A stretch of 64,000 nucleotides of DNA from Allium sativum (GCA_030737875.1 CM060912.1:455704310-455768309); one strand, 5' to 3'; positions 9,409 through 21,650 are shown, counted from the stretch's first letter. Translations and numbers: made by a program. Notes: generated by a model from the sequence alone, not told the origin.

Positions 9409-12022
9409 TGTAACGACCCACATTCTACGCATCAAGGGATCGTAGAATATTTATTTCTTTCACATACGAAGTCGTATGGTCATGTAACTTTGGGGGATGA
9501 CTATTGGGGTCATTTCCCATGTTCATGATTTCTGCCAATTTTTAAATGACCGTTTTGCCCTTAGCTGATCTTATTTCGGTCATAACGTTTGATTGAAAAG
9601 GATTTTTGACTTGAAACCACTTCTATAAGATCTGGATGATGGTTTACCTTTCCTAGAGTGGTCATATGTGAAAAACGGACTTACCGTTTGGGAGATATGG
9701 GTGAAACAAGGTTTAGAAGGTGAAAAACTGCTTAACCGGGCCAAATGAGGTGATTAGTGAATAAGCCCATAACCCATTTCAGGATTAACGTTATGAGGAG
9801 GCTGAAATGAGTTAGGTTTCTCAATCTATTTCAATTTTCTAGCCGCCATTACCTCTAAGAAACCCTAACAATGGTCTCCACCTTCTAATTTCATCCCAGA
9901 TCGCTCTCTAATCAAGTATTAAGCTTAGCAACATCAAATCAAGGATAAATAGCACCATTTTAGAGTTGGAGCTGCTGTTAGACGTTGGTATTCACCCAAA
10001 TCAGAGGAGTTTCAGTTCTGAAAGGTTTAATTGTGGCAAAGGTGAGTGATTAGCATTGTTTTTACACTAATTACAGTTAATTAAGGTGATTAGTGCTAAT
10101 TAACGAAATTATACATGTTAAAAATCTGGAAAAATGTTTAGAAATTCTTAAATATTATTTTAGGCCTCTGTTAGAAAATTTGGTTAATTCGGACATGTTT
10201 TGCTAATCATATCATTAGTTATGCTTAAACATGATTAAGGGGAAAACATGGGTTTTTGGGTATGTTTGATCCACATGAACACATTAAATTGTTATTTTGG
10301 TGTTTATGGTCGATTCTCTATGTTGCTATGACTGTATGGTATGTTTTGTGACTGATTAGAAAAGTTATAATGGTCGAAAACGTCGTCGAGTGGCGTTAAA
10401 ACAGTTGCTGGAAGTTGCAGGAAATATGCAGGAAACCGGATTGGATCGGTAGAAGGGGACTGGGTCGGGTCGTGCAGCCCACCCACTAGCCGCCTCTTGC
10501 ACCCGAACCAAACCAGTTCGCCACCACGAACCTCCACCATTTGAATGCCACGAGCCGACCTGGAGCTTGGAGGAGACCACGACCGAACCGACCCAATGTT
10601 TGAGAAGAAGACCAAGGCGGAGTGTTATGAATGGATGGGAGAATACAACCCGATCCGAACCGGATCGTGGACCACTACCCGATCCATTGGGTGCACACGA
10701 ACCAACCCAGAAGCCATACACGAGTGGGACCGAACCGAGGGTGGAAGTTCATGCTCGAACTATGAAGCTTGGCCACGAGCCAACTCGAAGGAGAACCCGA
10801 CCCGAACCGAGGGGAGATTACGATCCGAACATCGACCTGGATGGAGCATCACGACCGAACCGAATCAAGGAGCTTGGACGTGAGGAATGAGCTACGAACT
10901 AAATGAAGACCGATCTGGAGGAGACCAAAACCAGAGATGCAAAGGTAGTTCAAATAGGAAGTAGAACTCAGGATCCAGTTGGGAACCAACGAGTTGACTT
11001 CATGAGTTGGGTTTTGCTGTGGGACATGTGCAAAGGGGTTATCGATGTCTATAGCTTTGATTCACCACCGAGAGACGATTGTTAGGCTACATATCAGTGC
11101 AGTGGGTTAGTTATTACTCCATAGGGCAGAGTGATCATAGCATGGCTATGAGCCAGTGCAATGGAGTCGTTATGACTTCATGGGGGCAGAGTGAACAGAA
11201 CAAGGACTAATGGCTATGGATCAGTGAAGTGGAGTCGCCGTGACTCCATGGGGCTGAGTGATCATAGCAAGGATAAGGGTGATCAAAGCGGTGGATATCG
11301 CATGCTTTACGCACTGAGTGAGAGATGTGAGGATGGTTGCTATGATTGATTGTTTGACATCACTATGACATGCACACCCCCACCCCCATATCTTTACACC
11401 ATATGTTAGTGTCACCTTAGAGTATTGTGCATCTTGTTGTGCTAACTCTTTGGTTGCAGGTCCAGGTTCAGATATGGTTTAGTATACCTGTTATTGTTCT
11501 GTTTTGCTGCTTATCGCTCATACCAGACTTTTGTTTGACCCAGAGTTTTATGTCTTTTCTTATTACTCTGGGTGCTTTTAAACGTGCAGACTAGAGACAG
11601 GTCAGGTGACTATGCACGAGTAGCTGTGCCGGAGACGAGCAGGAGACTTCCACATATGATATATATATATATATTCTCCTTGCGTCGTTGTTGGTCACTA
11701 CTTTGGGCATTAGCAGTGTACCTTCCTTATTTTTCTTTAGAGACAGTTTTTAGAAGTTATAATAACGATGATGTGGAACATAAGTTGTATTTGGATTTTC
11801 CGCTGCTATGATGGTTTAGTTTTCAGATTATGCATTGTCTTGCCTATTTTATGTCAAGTATGTTATTTTATATTTTATTCCATGCACTGTGAGACATTCT
11901 ACAGGTTCCTTGCTAGTTCAAATTCTCTTCTTTCCTTTCTTTGGCTACCGTGCCGTGCTGGTTGGACATTGGCACAGTGCACTTTCATTGAAATGTCGGC
12001 TGGTGCGGGGCGGGCCGTCACA
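9409..12022 (+). mobile_element. Solo LTR of a Ty3/gypsy (Tekay-like) element, 2.6 kb, TSD actgg
   Basis: It begins TGTAACGACCCACATTCTAC and ends GGGCCGTCACA, with actgg on both sides (9404-9408 and 12023-12027). The first roughly 420 bp match the LTRs of the gypsy element at 25535-30415, and the terminal GCCGTCACA matches too, so it is a long-LTR relative of that family. No primer site, gag or pol lies inside, so it is a solo LTR left by LTR-LTR recombination. A GC-rich stretch (10440-10890) with CGAACCGA units produces meaningless open frames on both strands. Confidence 0.88.
11095..11275 (+). repeat. 69-bp-type tandem repeats inside the solo LTR
   Basis: Two to three degenerate units contain CTATGAGCCAGTGCA, a GGAGTCG..GTGACTCCATGGGG palindromic core, and GAGTGATCATAGCA. 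The same repeat occurs as three units at 28703-28900 in the interior of the gypsy element at 25535-30415. Confidence 0.8.
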
Positions 12023-12091
12023 ACTGGTCTGTCTGATAGTGGGTTTGACAAGCTTTTAAATGTTCAACAAATGTTTTTGCCAAAAGATAAC
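12023..12091 (+). pseudogene. CACTA TPase gene 1, fragment between two retroelements
   Basis: After the solo LTR the CACTA frame resumes exactly: TGLSDSGFDKLLNVQQMF continues the ...YNLKCETG end left at 9408, matching the start of the Transposase_21 region (usually ...KLYNLK...SD.SF..LL..L..MLP). The next gypsy LTR interrupts it at 12092. The rest of the Transposase_21 catalytic domain is missing from the window. Confidence 0.85.
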
Positions 12092-13278
12092 TGTAACAAC
12101 CCAGAAAATCAGAACCAATTAAAAAAAATATTTGGCTATTTTAGTGGATTTTGGAATATTTAAAATAATTTATTTTAAATAATAACGACCAAGAATCTAT
12201 TTGGATATAAGTTATAGCGAATATATTTATTTTAATTATAAAACAAGGCCTGAAATGGCGCGGCAGTTTGAAAATTTGAATTCTAACTTTGAATGACTGT
12301 ACAGGATGAAAAATAAAACGGATTTTAGTGGATTTAAAAATATTTAAATCTGTTTATGAATATCATTCAAACGAATCTGAAAAATCGAAATTTCATAACG
12401 GGAATCAAAAGTTATGGCCAAATGAATTTTCAGAAAGGTCGCTATGAAGTTTATGTAGCCCATGAAAATAGCCATTTTGGAAACGACCTCCATTTTCGAT
12501 GAAACCACTTTGTTGGATCCGGGATGTCGAATTATTGCTAGATTTCAAATTCCATAATTTTTGGAGTTAATATGTGAGCGTGGCATAGGAAAATGTGTTT
12601 GGTTGATTTCAGTCAAATTGGATCGACCAGAAAATGGCCATTTTTCAAATGGTCTCCAAATTCGACGAAATGAGTTTTGTTGGGACCGTATCATCTAAAC
12701 ATAGCTAGATTTATTTTTCTGGAATTTTTGGGATCAGTATGTGGCCCGGGCAAATTGAAATGTACGTTCAAATCCATATTTGAATGTTTTATATTTTAAT
12801 TTGAAGAAAAACTGACTAAAACAGTCGAATGGGCCTATGAAACATATTCCATTGTGTCCGGAATGGGGGTATTTAGTTAGGGGCGACACTCGTTGGGTTT
12901 AATTTGGAGTTCGAATGAGAAAACCCTATTTTAAAATTAAATAAAGTGTGGGCCAATCATATACTTTCTCTCATAATTTAATTTTATAAAAAAACATAAA
13001 AAAATCTGTATACTCCTCTCGTCGATGGTGGTTTCCAGCTCCGTTCTTCCTGGCCATATTCCAGCCTATTCGTTCACAATCAGACCTCCCTCCAGCTGAA
13101 CTTTTTGAAGAGCATCCCCTCCTCTTCAAATCCGTACCCACCACCCTCCGTCTCGTCGCCTGCGCGAGGAGATCAGCACCCTTGAAGTCACAAACTTCAA
13201 GCCGCCGCCTTGCGTCGGGTTCGCCGCCAAACTGCACTGCCCTTACCTCGATCTGCGTGCCTCTTCACCCCCGTCACA
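12092..13278 (+). repeat. 5' LTR of the truncated gypsy element
   Basis: It begins TGTAACAACCCAGAAAAT and ends CCCCGTCACA, 1187 bp. The ends match the TGTAAC...GTCACA pattern of the other two plus-strand gypsy LTRs here. Its body differs from them, so it is another family of the same group. Confidence 0.8.
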
Positions 13279-13279
13279 A

Positions 13280-13300
13280 CGTGTATCATAGCTTTGGTTA
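13280..13300 (+). other. Degenerate tRNA-Met primer binding site
   Basis: GTGTATCATAGCTTTGG lies 3 bp inside the LTR end and differs from the usual TGGTATCAGAGCTTTGG site at only a few positions. It fixes the LTR end and the orientation. Confidence 0.7.
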
Positions 13301-13527
13301 AGCTTCGTTCTGGAATATAACATATTAACGAACTCGTCCGAAATAGAATCAGTAGTATTCTATGACGAATAACTTATTTCAGATAGGATCAATAATATCC
13401 TTGAATGAGTGTAGCAGAATGAAATACACCCCGATAGATGCATATACATTTAAATATATGTCTCTGTGCTTCAAAATACCTTTTCTGTTGACCTGACACT
13501 TTGTCTGCTATTTGCAGACATAGAAAA

Positions 13528-14560
13528 ATGAGTGGCAGAAGCAGAAGAAGTAATCCTATGGTTCGACAATTTAATGAGCTAGTTGTGCTTCCACATCCAG
13601 GATCAGATATAGAAGCTCTATTAAAGAAATATCGAAATCTGGATGGAGTACCGTTCTCGGACAATGAGTCCATTATTCAAACTCAAGCTTGGATGCGCTC
13701 TGCTCAGAGGATTTTTGAAGGTTTCAAGCTGAGAGATGATTAGAAAAGATTACTGGCATCTTGGGCACTCAAATACGAAGCTTTAATCTGGTGGGAAACC
13801 ATTATTAAGGATAATCCAGAAGGTAATATTACCTGGGATAGATTTAAAGAAATGTTCAATGAAAGATTTATTCCTCCAGAAGCAACTAAGCGGTTAAGTG
13901 ATGAATTCTACTATTTGATACAAGGAGACATGTCCAGAATATCATAAGAAATTCAATGAACTTTCTCGTTTCGCCCTGCATCTAATTCAAAATCCAGAGA
14001 TGAAGAATTTGAGGTTTATTAATGGGCTTCAAAGAAAGTACCAAAGTAGGGTAACTGCACATGTGCAACAATCTTTTTCTGAAATGATATACATGGCTTA
14101 TCAGTATAAAGACCTAGATAAGCAAGGTATTTTGGGCGATGAAGAGGAAGTCAGTTCTAGCAGTAAAAAGAAATTTGAAACTGATAGCCCGGAGACAAGT
14201 ACATAGCCAGAGGCAAGTACGCAGCCTGAGATAAATACGACGTCTGGGGTCAGAAAGAAGCCTAGATTCAATAGGAAAAAGGTTAAGTCTGAGAAAGGAC
14301 CAGTAACGACTGCCATATGCAATAACTGCAAGAGGCCAGGGAATTTTCAAGGGAATTGCAGATCCTCGAAGAAGGAAAGAAATGTTGGGTCAAAATCCAT
14401 TAACAAGTTTCAACAGAATAGAAAATGCATTCAATGCCATCAGACTGGTCATCTTATAAAGGATTGTCGACTCTTAAAGAAATCGGAAAAGGTACATGTA
14501 AATGAAGTAGCAGAAACTTCTGCACCCTCAGCTAGTCAGGGAAGGCCAGATGTTTTAGAA
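13528..14560 (+). pseudogene. Gypsy gag (capsid and nucleocapsid), broken
   Basis: The frame starts at ATG 13528 (MSGRSRRSN). It runs through the N-terminal region (LKKYRNLDGVPFSDNE), a stop at 13741, then the retrotransposon gag core (ALKYEALIWWETI, ITWDRFKEMFNERFIPP). Frameshifts follow near 13925 and a stop occurs at 14206. Two zinc knuckles follow. In the first (near 14320) the His is replaced by Asn (GNFQGNC); the second, CIQCHQTGHLIKDC near 14430, is intact. No full-length gag can be made. Confidence 0.88.
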
Positions 14561-15197
14561 GGCACGCTTAATGTCAAAGATGTTCCAGTTAAAGTACTGT
14601 TTGATACAGGCACGTCACAAAGCTTTATTGCAAGTAATGTGGTTAAAAAACTGGATTTGAATTTGAAAAAGCTCAAAGCACCCATGACTGTCCATAATCC
14701 GGTTGGGGGGTCCCCTTGATCTTAGTTGGATTTGTGGGGTGCTTGTTTCTTTTTCCCGTTATCGGTTCCCTACCATCGCGATCGTCATGAATTTTACCGA
14801 ATTTGATCTTATTTTGGGATTGGATTGGTTAACCAAATATGAAGCTGAGGTTAAATGCGCCGACAGAGTCGTTAAGGCGAAGATTAAATCTGGAGACTAT
14901 ATAACCATTCCATGTGAAGGTCCGAATTATGATAGAAAAGACTTTTGGTTAGCTCTTGATGTTTCTCCTTCTCAGATAGAAAAGATTCCTGTCGTTATGG
15001 AGAATATTCTGGTCGACATAGAAAATATTCCTGTTGTGAAGAATTATGCAGATGTGTTTGAAGAAATTGTTAGCTTACCTCCGCGTAGAGAAATCGATTT
15101 CAAAATCTCTTTGATTCCGAATGAAAGGCCAGTAGTTCACTCTATTCGAAGAATGACCTTGAAGGAAAAAGAAGAATCAGACAATCAGACTCGATAG
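14560..15197 (+). pseudogene. Gypsy aspartic protease and linker, broken
   Basis: VLFDTGTSQSFI near 14595 is the retropepsin active site with its D-T-G intact. A frameshift in a G run near 14705 moves the rest into a 164-codon frame (14703-15197). That frame carries the FDLILGLDWL block of the C-terminal protease fold and a linker ending in the PPRREIDFKI-like block that precedes RT. A TAG stop follows at 15195. Confidence 0.85.
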
Positions 15198-16528
15198 CTT
15201 GTATGGAAGGGTCTGATCAGACCTAGTTTCTCTAATTGGGAAGCAGCAGTGGTATTTGTCTCAAAGTCAGATGGTACTCTCAGACTATGTGTGGATTATC
15301 GTGACTTGAACAAGCAGACATTAAAGAATAAATATTCATTGTCTCGGATTGATGATTTGTTGGATCGATTGAATGAAGCTCAATTATTTTCACTAATGGA
15401 CCTAGCTACAGGTTTCCATCAGCTTCGAATTGCAGAGGAGTGTGTTCCTTTGACAACATTCAAAGGTCCAGAATTATTCTACGAGTGGTTAGTAATGTCG
15501 TTTGGCTTATGTAATGCTCCAGCTTATTTTGTCGATCTAATGAACCAGGTATTCAGAGAAGTATTGAATAAATTCGTGATGGTTTTCATTGATGACTTAT
15601 TGATCTTCTTTAAGTCAGAAAGCGAGCATGAAAACATTTGGAACTAGTGTTAGAAATTCTCAGAAAGAATGTTTTAAAGGAAAAAAATTTCAAATGTATA
15701 TTCTAGCAAGAAGAGGTAAAATTCCTTTGTCACGTCATATCAAAAGAAGGAATTTCTGTGGATCCCAGGAAGATCACAGCTATTCAGAATTGGAAGCAGC
15801 CAACCACGCCCACAGAAGTCCGAAGTTTTCTTGGATTGGCTTGTTATTATTGGAAGTTCGTTAAGGATTTTTTGAAGATATCTAGTTCCTTAACAAAGCT
15901 TACTAAGAAACATTCAAGGTTCAATTGGACTCCAGTATGTGAGACAGCTTTCCTAAAGCTGAAGTTAAGGTTGACAACTGCTCCAGTGTTAACAACTATT
16001 GACGGCAATCAAGACTTGAAAGTCTAGATAGATGCTTCTAAAGAAGGTCTTGGTGCAGTATTAATGCAAAGAGGCCAAGTAGTCGCTTATTCTAGTCGTC
16101 AGTTGAAGCCGCATGAGAAGAACTATGCAACTCACGATCTTGAATTGTTAGCCAACGTGTTTGCGATGAAAATCTGGAGACATTATCTATTGGGTGAGAA
16201 ATTTGAATTATATACTGATCATCAATCATTGAAGTATTTATTCACATAGAAAGATCTGAATATGAGGCAGCAACATTGGTTAGAATTTCTCGCAGCATAT
16301 GATCTTGATATTTTATATACTCCGGGGAAAGCCAATGTTGTGACTGATGCGCTCAGCAGAAAGAATGTAATAATCGCCAATCTTATAATCACGCCTTCAT
16401 TGATTGATAATATATCCACTCTTCAGAAGGATGATCACTTCATTCAGAAGATCAAAGAGAGAATTCAAAAAGGTGAGCCCTCGAGCTTTCAGGTTGATAA
16501 CGATGGGATTCTGAGGTTAAAAGGCTGA
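15198..16528 (+). pseudogene. Gypsy reverse transcriptase and RNase H, broken
   Basis: RT blocks are clear at 15249-15647: GTLRLCVDYRDLNKQT, FSLMDLATGFHQ, YEWLVMSFGLCNAPA and the active site VFIDDLLIF with both Asp present. A one-base loss near 15632 shifts the frame. The thumb region and RNase H continue at 15758-16528 ([54 protein letters not shown]). Stops occur at 16025 and 16247. The catalytic motifs look nearly complete; inactivation is by nonsense and frameshift changes. Confidence 0.9.
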
Positions 16529-17400
16529 ATTTGTGTTCCAAACATCCCTGAACTCCGAAGAGAAGTATTGGATGAATGTCACAAATCTGAACAGAGTATA
16601 CATCCAGGAGTTAGCAAAATGTATAATGATATCAAACGCACTTTCTGATGGAGGTCGATGAAAAGAGACATTTCCTTGTATGTTAGCTGGTGTACTACTT
16701 GTCCAAAAGTCAAAAGCGATCAACAAAAACTCGCCGGATTGTTGCAACTGTTGGAAATTCCAGGTTGGAAGTGGGAACAAATTTCTATGGATTTCGTAGA
16801 TTGTTTGCCCAGAACAGGAAAGGAAATGACATTATTTGGGTGATCGTAGATCGTTTCATGAAGACCGCCCATTTTATACCTGTCAGATCGAATAGAACCG
16901 CCTAGAGTCTGGCGCAGATTTATCTTAAAGAAATTGTGAAACTTCATGGAGTTCCCATGAGTGGCGTTAGTGATCGTGACCCGATTTTTGCTAGTAAATT
17001 CTAGGAAGCATTCCAAGCAGAATTGGGAACAAAACTAAACTTGAGCACCGCTTATCATCCTCAAACAGATGGTCAAACTAAGAGGGTGAATCGTATTCTG
17101 GAAGATTTATTGCGGGCTTGTGTTATTGATTTTGGCGGATCATAGGAAGACCACTTGCATTTGGCTGAATTCTCATACAACAACAGCTACTAATCAAGCC
17201 TGGAAATGTCACCATTCGAAGCATTGTATGGTAGACAGTGTAGATCTCCCGCTTGTTGGGTAGAACCCGGCAGTAGACTTGTATTGGGACCTGATATGAT
17301 TCGTGAAGCTGCGGATAAAGTCGATTTCATTAAGAAACGATTACTAGCTGCTCAATGCCGTTAGAAGAGCTATGCAGACTCGAGAAGAAGAGATTTATCA
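16529..17400 (+). pseudogene. Gypsy integrase zinc-binding and core domains, broken
   Basis: The HHCC domain reads in pieces: a CHKSEQSIHPG-like stretch near 16580, then SWCTTCPKVKSDQ at 16690. The DDE core has MDFVDCLPR at 16790 (first Asp), a SDRDPIFAS-like block at 16970 (second Asp) and a TDGQTKRVN stretch at 17070. In that last block the position that is normally the catalytic Glu reads Lys. Stops are at 16650, 16903, 17005, 17143, 17190 and 17362; most are TAG or TAA where the family usually has Trp or Gln. Confidence 0.88.
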
Positions 17401-17845
17401 TTTGTTGTTGGCGCCTATGTGTATTTGAGAGTTTCTCCGATGAGAGGAGTAGTCCGATTGGGCAAAACCGCGAAGTTGGCACCCAGATTTATTAGTCCAT
17501 TTCCTGTGCTCGAACGAATTGGGACTCTCGCTTATAGAGTCCAATTGCCTGATTGGTTGCCTGTAGTACATGATGTGTTTCACATATCCCAACTTCGAAA
17601 GCACGTACATGATCCAGACTTAGTCGTGGAAGAAGTCGCGCAACAAGTTTTGGAAATTACTCCAGAATTAGCTGTGAGGAAAGAGCCGATAAAGATTATT
17701 GGCAAAGAAACTAAAGAGCTGAGGAACAAGAAGGTTCACTTAGTCAAAGTGCAATGGAGTGGAGATCCGCGAGACTGTACTTGGGAAACAGAGTAGAGCA
17801 TTAAGAAAGATTATCCCAATTGCAGGGTGGATATCTCTGATTAAC
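17401..17845 (+). pseudogene. Gypsy integrase C-terminus and chromodomain
   Basis: A 125-codon frame (17419-17796) carries the GPY-type module (KLAPRFISPFPVLERIG, YRVQLP, VHDVFHISQLRKHV). A linker and a chromodomain-like end follow (NKKVHLVKVQWSGDPRDCTWE). A chromodomain fused to integrase marks chromoviruses, and this arrangement with its terminal block resembles the Tekay/Del clade. In the family it directs insertion toward heterochromatin. A TAG stop at 17794 cuts the last residues. Confidence 0.88.
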
Positions 17846-18190
17846 TCTGGTGCAAGGTACATTTACAGTATTTTGCATTTCCGTATTGTTTTCTACTTTG
17901 TTGTTGTTTCCTTTTCATGGATGTAAAATTTGAATTATATAGTCTGAATGATTTTAAAAGAGTACATGAATTAATTAGTAGATTTTTGAAAAGTTAATCA
18001 ATAAATTGATTGCTGTTTGTGTTGTGTGGTTGAGAATTTGATTGATCAAATTATTGGAATGATAATTAATTTAATCGATAAGAGAATGAAAGGTAATTTA
18101 TGCTAATGAATCAAATATTGAACTAATTTGAAATTAGATAGAAATTAGATAAACATGATAATCATGTGATTTCAAGCCACTTATTTAAAA
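17846..18190 (+). other. AT-rich 3' remnant of the gypsy element; no 3' LTR
   Basis: Very AT-rich, no open frame, no TGTAAC start or polypurine tract. It is probably the untranslated region downstream of pol. The junction with CACTA lies between about 18150 and 18200. Confidence 0.5.
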
Positions 18191-18194
18191 CTAG

Positions 18195-18650
18195 ATAAAA
18201 ATGATGGTGGAAATTTTGTGTTAGCTTGAAAAGTATTTTCCACCATCATTTTTTGACATAATGGTGCATCTGTCAGTTCATCTTGGTAGAGAAGCACTAA
18301 TTTGTGGACCGGTTCAATTTCGTTGGATGTATCCTTTTGAAAGATATATGAAAACGCTTAAAGATTATGTATGTAATTATTCATGACCCGATGGATGTAT
18401 TGCCGAATCTTATCTTGCAGACGAATGCATGAAATTTTTCAGTGAGTTTTTGAGAAAATCAGGACATACTGAGGAGATAGAGGCTCGAAATGAAGATTAT
18501 GAAAGCAATATAATACTTGAGGGACGTCCAATTTCAATGTTTAAGACAGTTACATTATCCTCAAACGAGAAAGAAAGTGCCCATTTAGCAGTACTAATGA
18601 ATATGGCCGTGGTGGAACCGTTTATAGAGTAAGTATATGTTATATTATGT
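18195..18650 (+). pseudogene. CACTA TPase gene 1, DUF4218 region
   Basis: From about 18205 the frame reads VEILC, a TAG stop at 18220, then LEKYFPPSFFDIMVHLSVHL, the hallmark of DUF4218 (PF13960). It continues with GPVQFRWMYPFERYMKTLK and a TGA near 18385, then CIAESYLADE and ECMKFFSEFLRKSG in the open frame 18429-18632. GT at 18631 looks like a splice donor. The block is well conserved apart from two or three stops. Its N-terminal neighbour, the catalytic part, is missing. Confidence 0.88.
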
Positions 18651-18713
18651 TTTCAATTATTTTGATGTGTTTATACTGGTAAATATAACTTAATATTCCT
18701 TATTTTATACTAG

Positions 18714-19520
18714 TTTACATTTGGAGGAATTACAAAATTCAAACAAGCGCATGGAGAGAAATTCAGCCTTGCTTTGGGAAACCCATACAAAAAAATTTGC
18801 TGATTGGATTAAAAGAAAGGTTAATGAATTTTTAAGTATACTCTCATTTTCTTAAGAATATTATTCTAAAATATTCATTTTAAATCAATCGTTTTATACA
18901 CACATATTAACTCCAATGATCACAATGAAATGCTGAAGTGGGTTGCATATGGTCCAAAGAATGATCCTTAGTCTTACAAAGGATATATCATTAATGGACA
19001 ATGGTTTCACATAAAAGATGGAGGGAGAGAAACTCAAAATAGTGGAGTGACTTATTATGCGACTACTCTATGTAAAGCAAGTGCAAAAAATATTTCTCAA
19101 GTAGCTAATGTGGTCACTTATTATGGAAGATTGACCGATATAATTTTATTAGATTACCACGTGTTTTATATTTCTATTTTTAAGTGTTGTTGGGCACACA
19201 TAGGAAACAGAGTAAAAATTGATGAAGATGGTTTCACTTTTGTCAATTAATATCAAAGTCAAGCATCATTTTAAAAAGATCCATACATTCTTGCATCTCA
19301 AGTGAAACAAGTATTTTATTCAGGAGAAAATGATTCTTCAAGTTGGTACGTTGTAACGAAAGCATAACCAAGAGGTTTTCATGATTTAGAGACAGATGAT
19401 TATGTAGATGAAGTTATCAATATTCCCGAAAAATGCGACGTAACTGATATGGACGTTGAAGATGTTAGCTATGTTAGGGAGGACTATGAAGGCATACATG
19501 AATAGCTTAGTATTTTAAAA
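18714..19520 (+). pseudogene. CACTA TPase gene 1, DUF4216 region
   Basis: After an intron the sequence reads LHLEELQNSN, then YGPKNDP with a TAG stop near 18970, YKGYIINGQWFHIKD and NSGVTYYATT. The core block follows (VVTYYGRLTDIILLDYHVFYISIFKC, quoted in outline), then VKIDEDGFTFVN with a stop at 19248, and DPYILASQVKQVFYSGEND. This is DUF4216 (PF13952), the normal C-terminal part of the CACTA transposase. Stops at 18970, 19248, 19273 and 19366 show decay. Confidence 0.88.
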
Positions 19521-21650
19521 AGAAAAAACCACTATAATATATTGGTATTTGATAAGTAACATAAGCATTTAATTTTTCTTCCAAAATCCTCATATATCTA
19601 TGATGTATAATATGGTTTGCATTGTAATATTGGGATTGGAATACCAATGGTGTGCATATAATATTTAAAGATGAAAATATGTTGTACGTGCTCTCTAGTT
19701 ATGTAAGTATAGGTAATCGATGAATTATTTTGAAATAGTAAGTTAATAATGATTTTTATGTTTCCGTAAATCTTTTTGTTTATCTGCTTCCTAAACTTAA
19801 ATATTTGCATTTCCATTAGTAATCAATGTGTTTGCCTTTTCCAGGCCTTCAAAATATTTATCTCATAAAATTTATTATTTCATTTATGCAGATATTGAGT
19901 TATTGATTATAATAAAGATTTACATACTTCTCATCATGAAGGTATGAAATTAGTTCTCAATTCTTTTGATGGAAAATTTGCTTTTATGGCAATTATTGAT
20001 GCTTAATTCTTTTGATGGAAAATTTACCAATTCTGTTTACCATGTTGAGGTTATAAGCTATGCATTTAACATTGAGTTCTATTAATTTATGAACTGCTAA
20101 TAGACTGAAAAATGTACCAATTCAATCCAACTATATTTTAATCATTATACCATTAATTTCAAGTGATAGACTGAAAGCATGTACCATAGGTTCTGCCTTT
20201 TGTTAATTGGTCGTGGTCTCAGAACTGTCTTCATGCTTGCTTTAAAAGCAAAAAAAGAAAAAAAAAAGTCCAAGTATTAAAGAGTGTGGATAAGATTATG
20301 CTCTTAAAACACCTTATATTTGGATACAACTTAGTACATCTAAAATCAACAAGGGACGACATTTACATTATTGAATCCAGACACATGTTTTCTGTAGTTC
20401 AAATTTGGGCCTGTTTTTCTTCCTTGAGCCTAGTATAAATTAGATAATATCTAGAGTGTTAAACTACCACCTGAGTGTTACATATTAAGCATCAATCATA
20501 CACAGCAATAGATCTAAATTCAATCATACACATCACTGGTTGGCTAGACATCAAAGCGCTATACTGTTAAAAACATAAAAGTGGTCACATTGATGAATCT
20601 CTTCTCAATTTTGCTGCAAAAATGGAACTTATATTCAGTACTATTTATGAGCCAGAAGGTATAGATTAATTATTATCTTGTTTTTGTATATATAGAATTT
20701 TAATTTTAACTTTTGAGATGCATCGAATGCTTTTTTTAACTTGGTAGTGCAATGTCAGTATTAGCTGATATTAACACAAAATACCAACTTCTCTACTCCT
20801 TCACGTGTAAGGATGACTTAACAAGTGCGTGAAGGACACAAGACCAACATAAGCAAAGTGCTAATTGAAAATTTTACATTGAGCAAAATTCTGGTAACAA
20901 CTTATCTGATTAACGTATTCAGTCCAAAATTGTTTTTTTATAGTCCAAGCACTTATTAACTTCTGGTAACAGCAAAATATGAAATAAATAAGTCGTACCA
21001 GCTTATCTTGTTTATTTATAGTCTAAGTTTTGGTTACAATATTTTTTAAATTTTGGTAACAGTAAAAAATTCTAGATCAGACCAAAAATAAGTGGTTGGA
21101 CAAAATAGTTTATTTATTGGGAAACTGGTGAACCAACATATGCACAATCCGAATCAGACCAATTTTAAATTTATGTTTTCCCTAGTGGTAAGACTTATCG
21201 GAGAATTTGTTGCATGTTAGTCATGTTATTCAGTTAGAGAAGATATCTAGTTTTTTTGTATTTATATTGCAATAGACGCTGATTAGCATTCCGGTAACAA
21301 CTTATCTGATTCTGTTTTATGTAACAACTGGTTATGACTAGTACTAGTTTGGTAAATAATCAACATATTAGAGTAGAGAACTGTACTAATTATGGCACAG
21401 TATAGACTGAGGTAAATAATCAACATATTAGAGTAGAGAAACAAACTGAACCAATGCCGAAGCATATTAAATTGGTGTATACTGAAATGCCATACTGTGT
21501 TGGAACATTAATCAGTATGTTCTTGAGTTCAACTACCACCTGCATTTCTTATATATATGCATTGCTTGTAGCTGTTACATCTTTAACTTGGTAGCATATA
21601 ATTTGTTTATATGATTTTGTTGTTGTTTTGTTAATAAATATTTTCACAGC
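19521..21650. other. CACTA intergenic or intron sequence, noncoding
   Basis: AT-rich with no domain recognised. It separates CACTA gene 1 from gene 2. It holds a short tandem duplication at 21351-21441 in which GGTAAATAATCAACATATTA and the following bases appear twice, 61 bp apart. The promoter of gene 2 must lie here if it had one. Confidence 0.5.

Larger units (their letters stand above)
12092..18190 (+). mobile_element. Ty3/gypsy chromovirus (Tekay-like), 3'-truncated
   Basis: A 5' LTR (12092-13278), primer site, gag, protease, RT, RNase H, integrase and chromodomain follow in gypsy order on +. No 3' LTR occurs between the end of pol (about 17845) and the point where CACTA coding resumes (about 18200), so the right side of the element has been deleted, together with much of the CACTA transposase. 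The left flank ataac has no partner. Many in-frame stops are TAG or TAA where related proteins have Trp or Gln, as expected from C-to-T decay at methylated sites. Confidence 0.88.

Noticed and set aside
10304..10890. Several overlapping open frames of 100-120 codons on both strands
   Set aside because: They lie in the GC-rich CGAACCGA-repeat part of the solo LTR; low-complexity Arg/Pro/Thr/Glu composition in all frames shows a repeat artefact.
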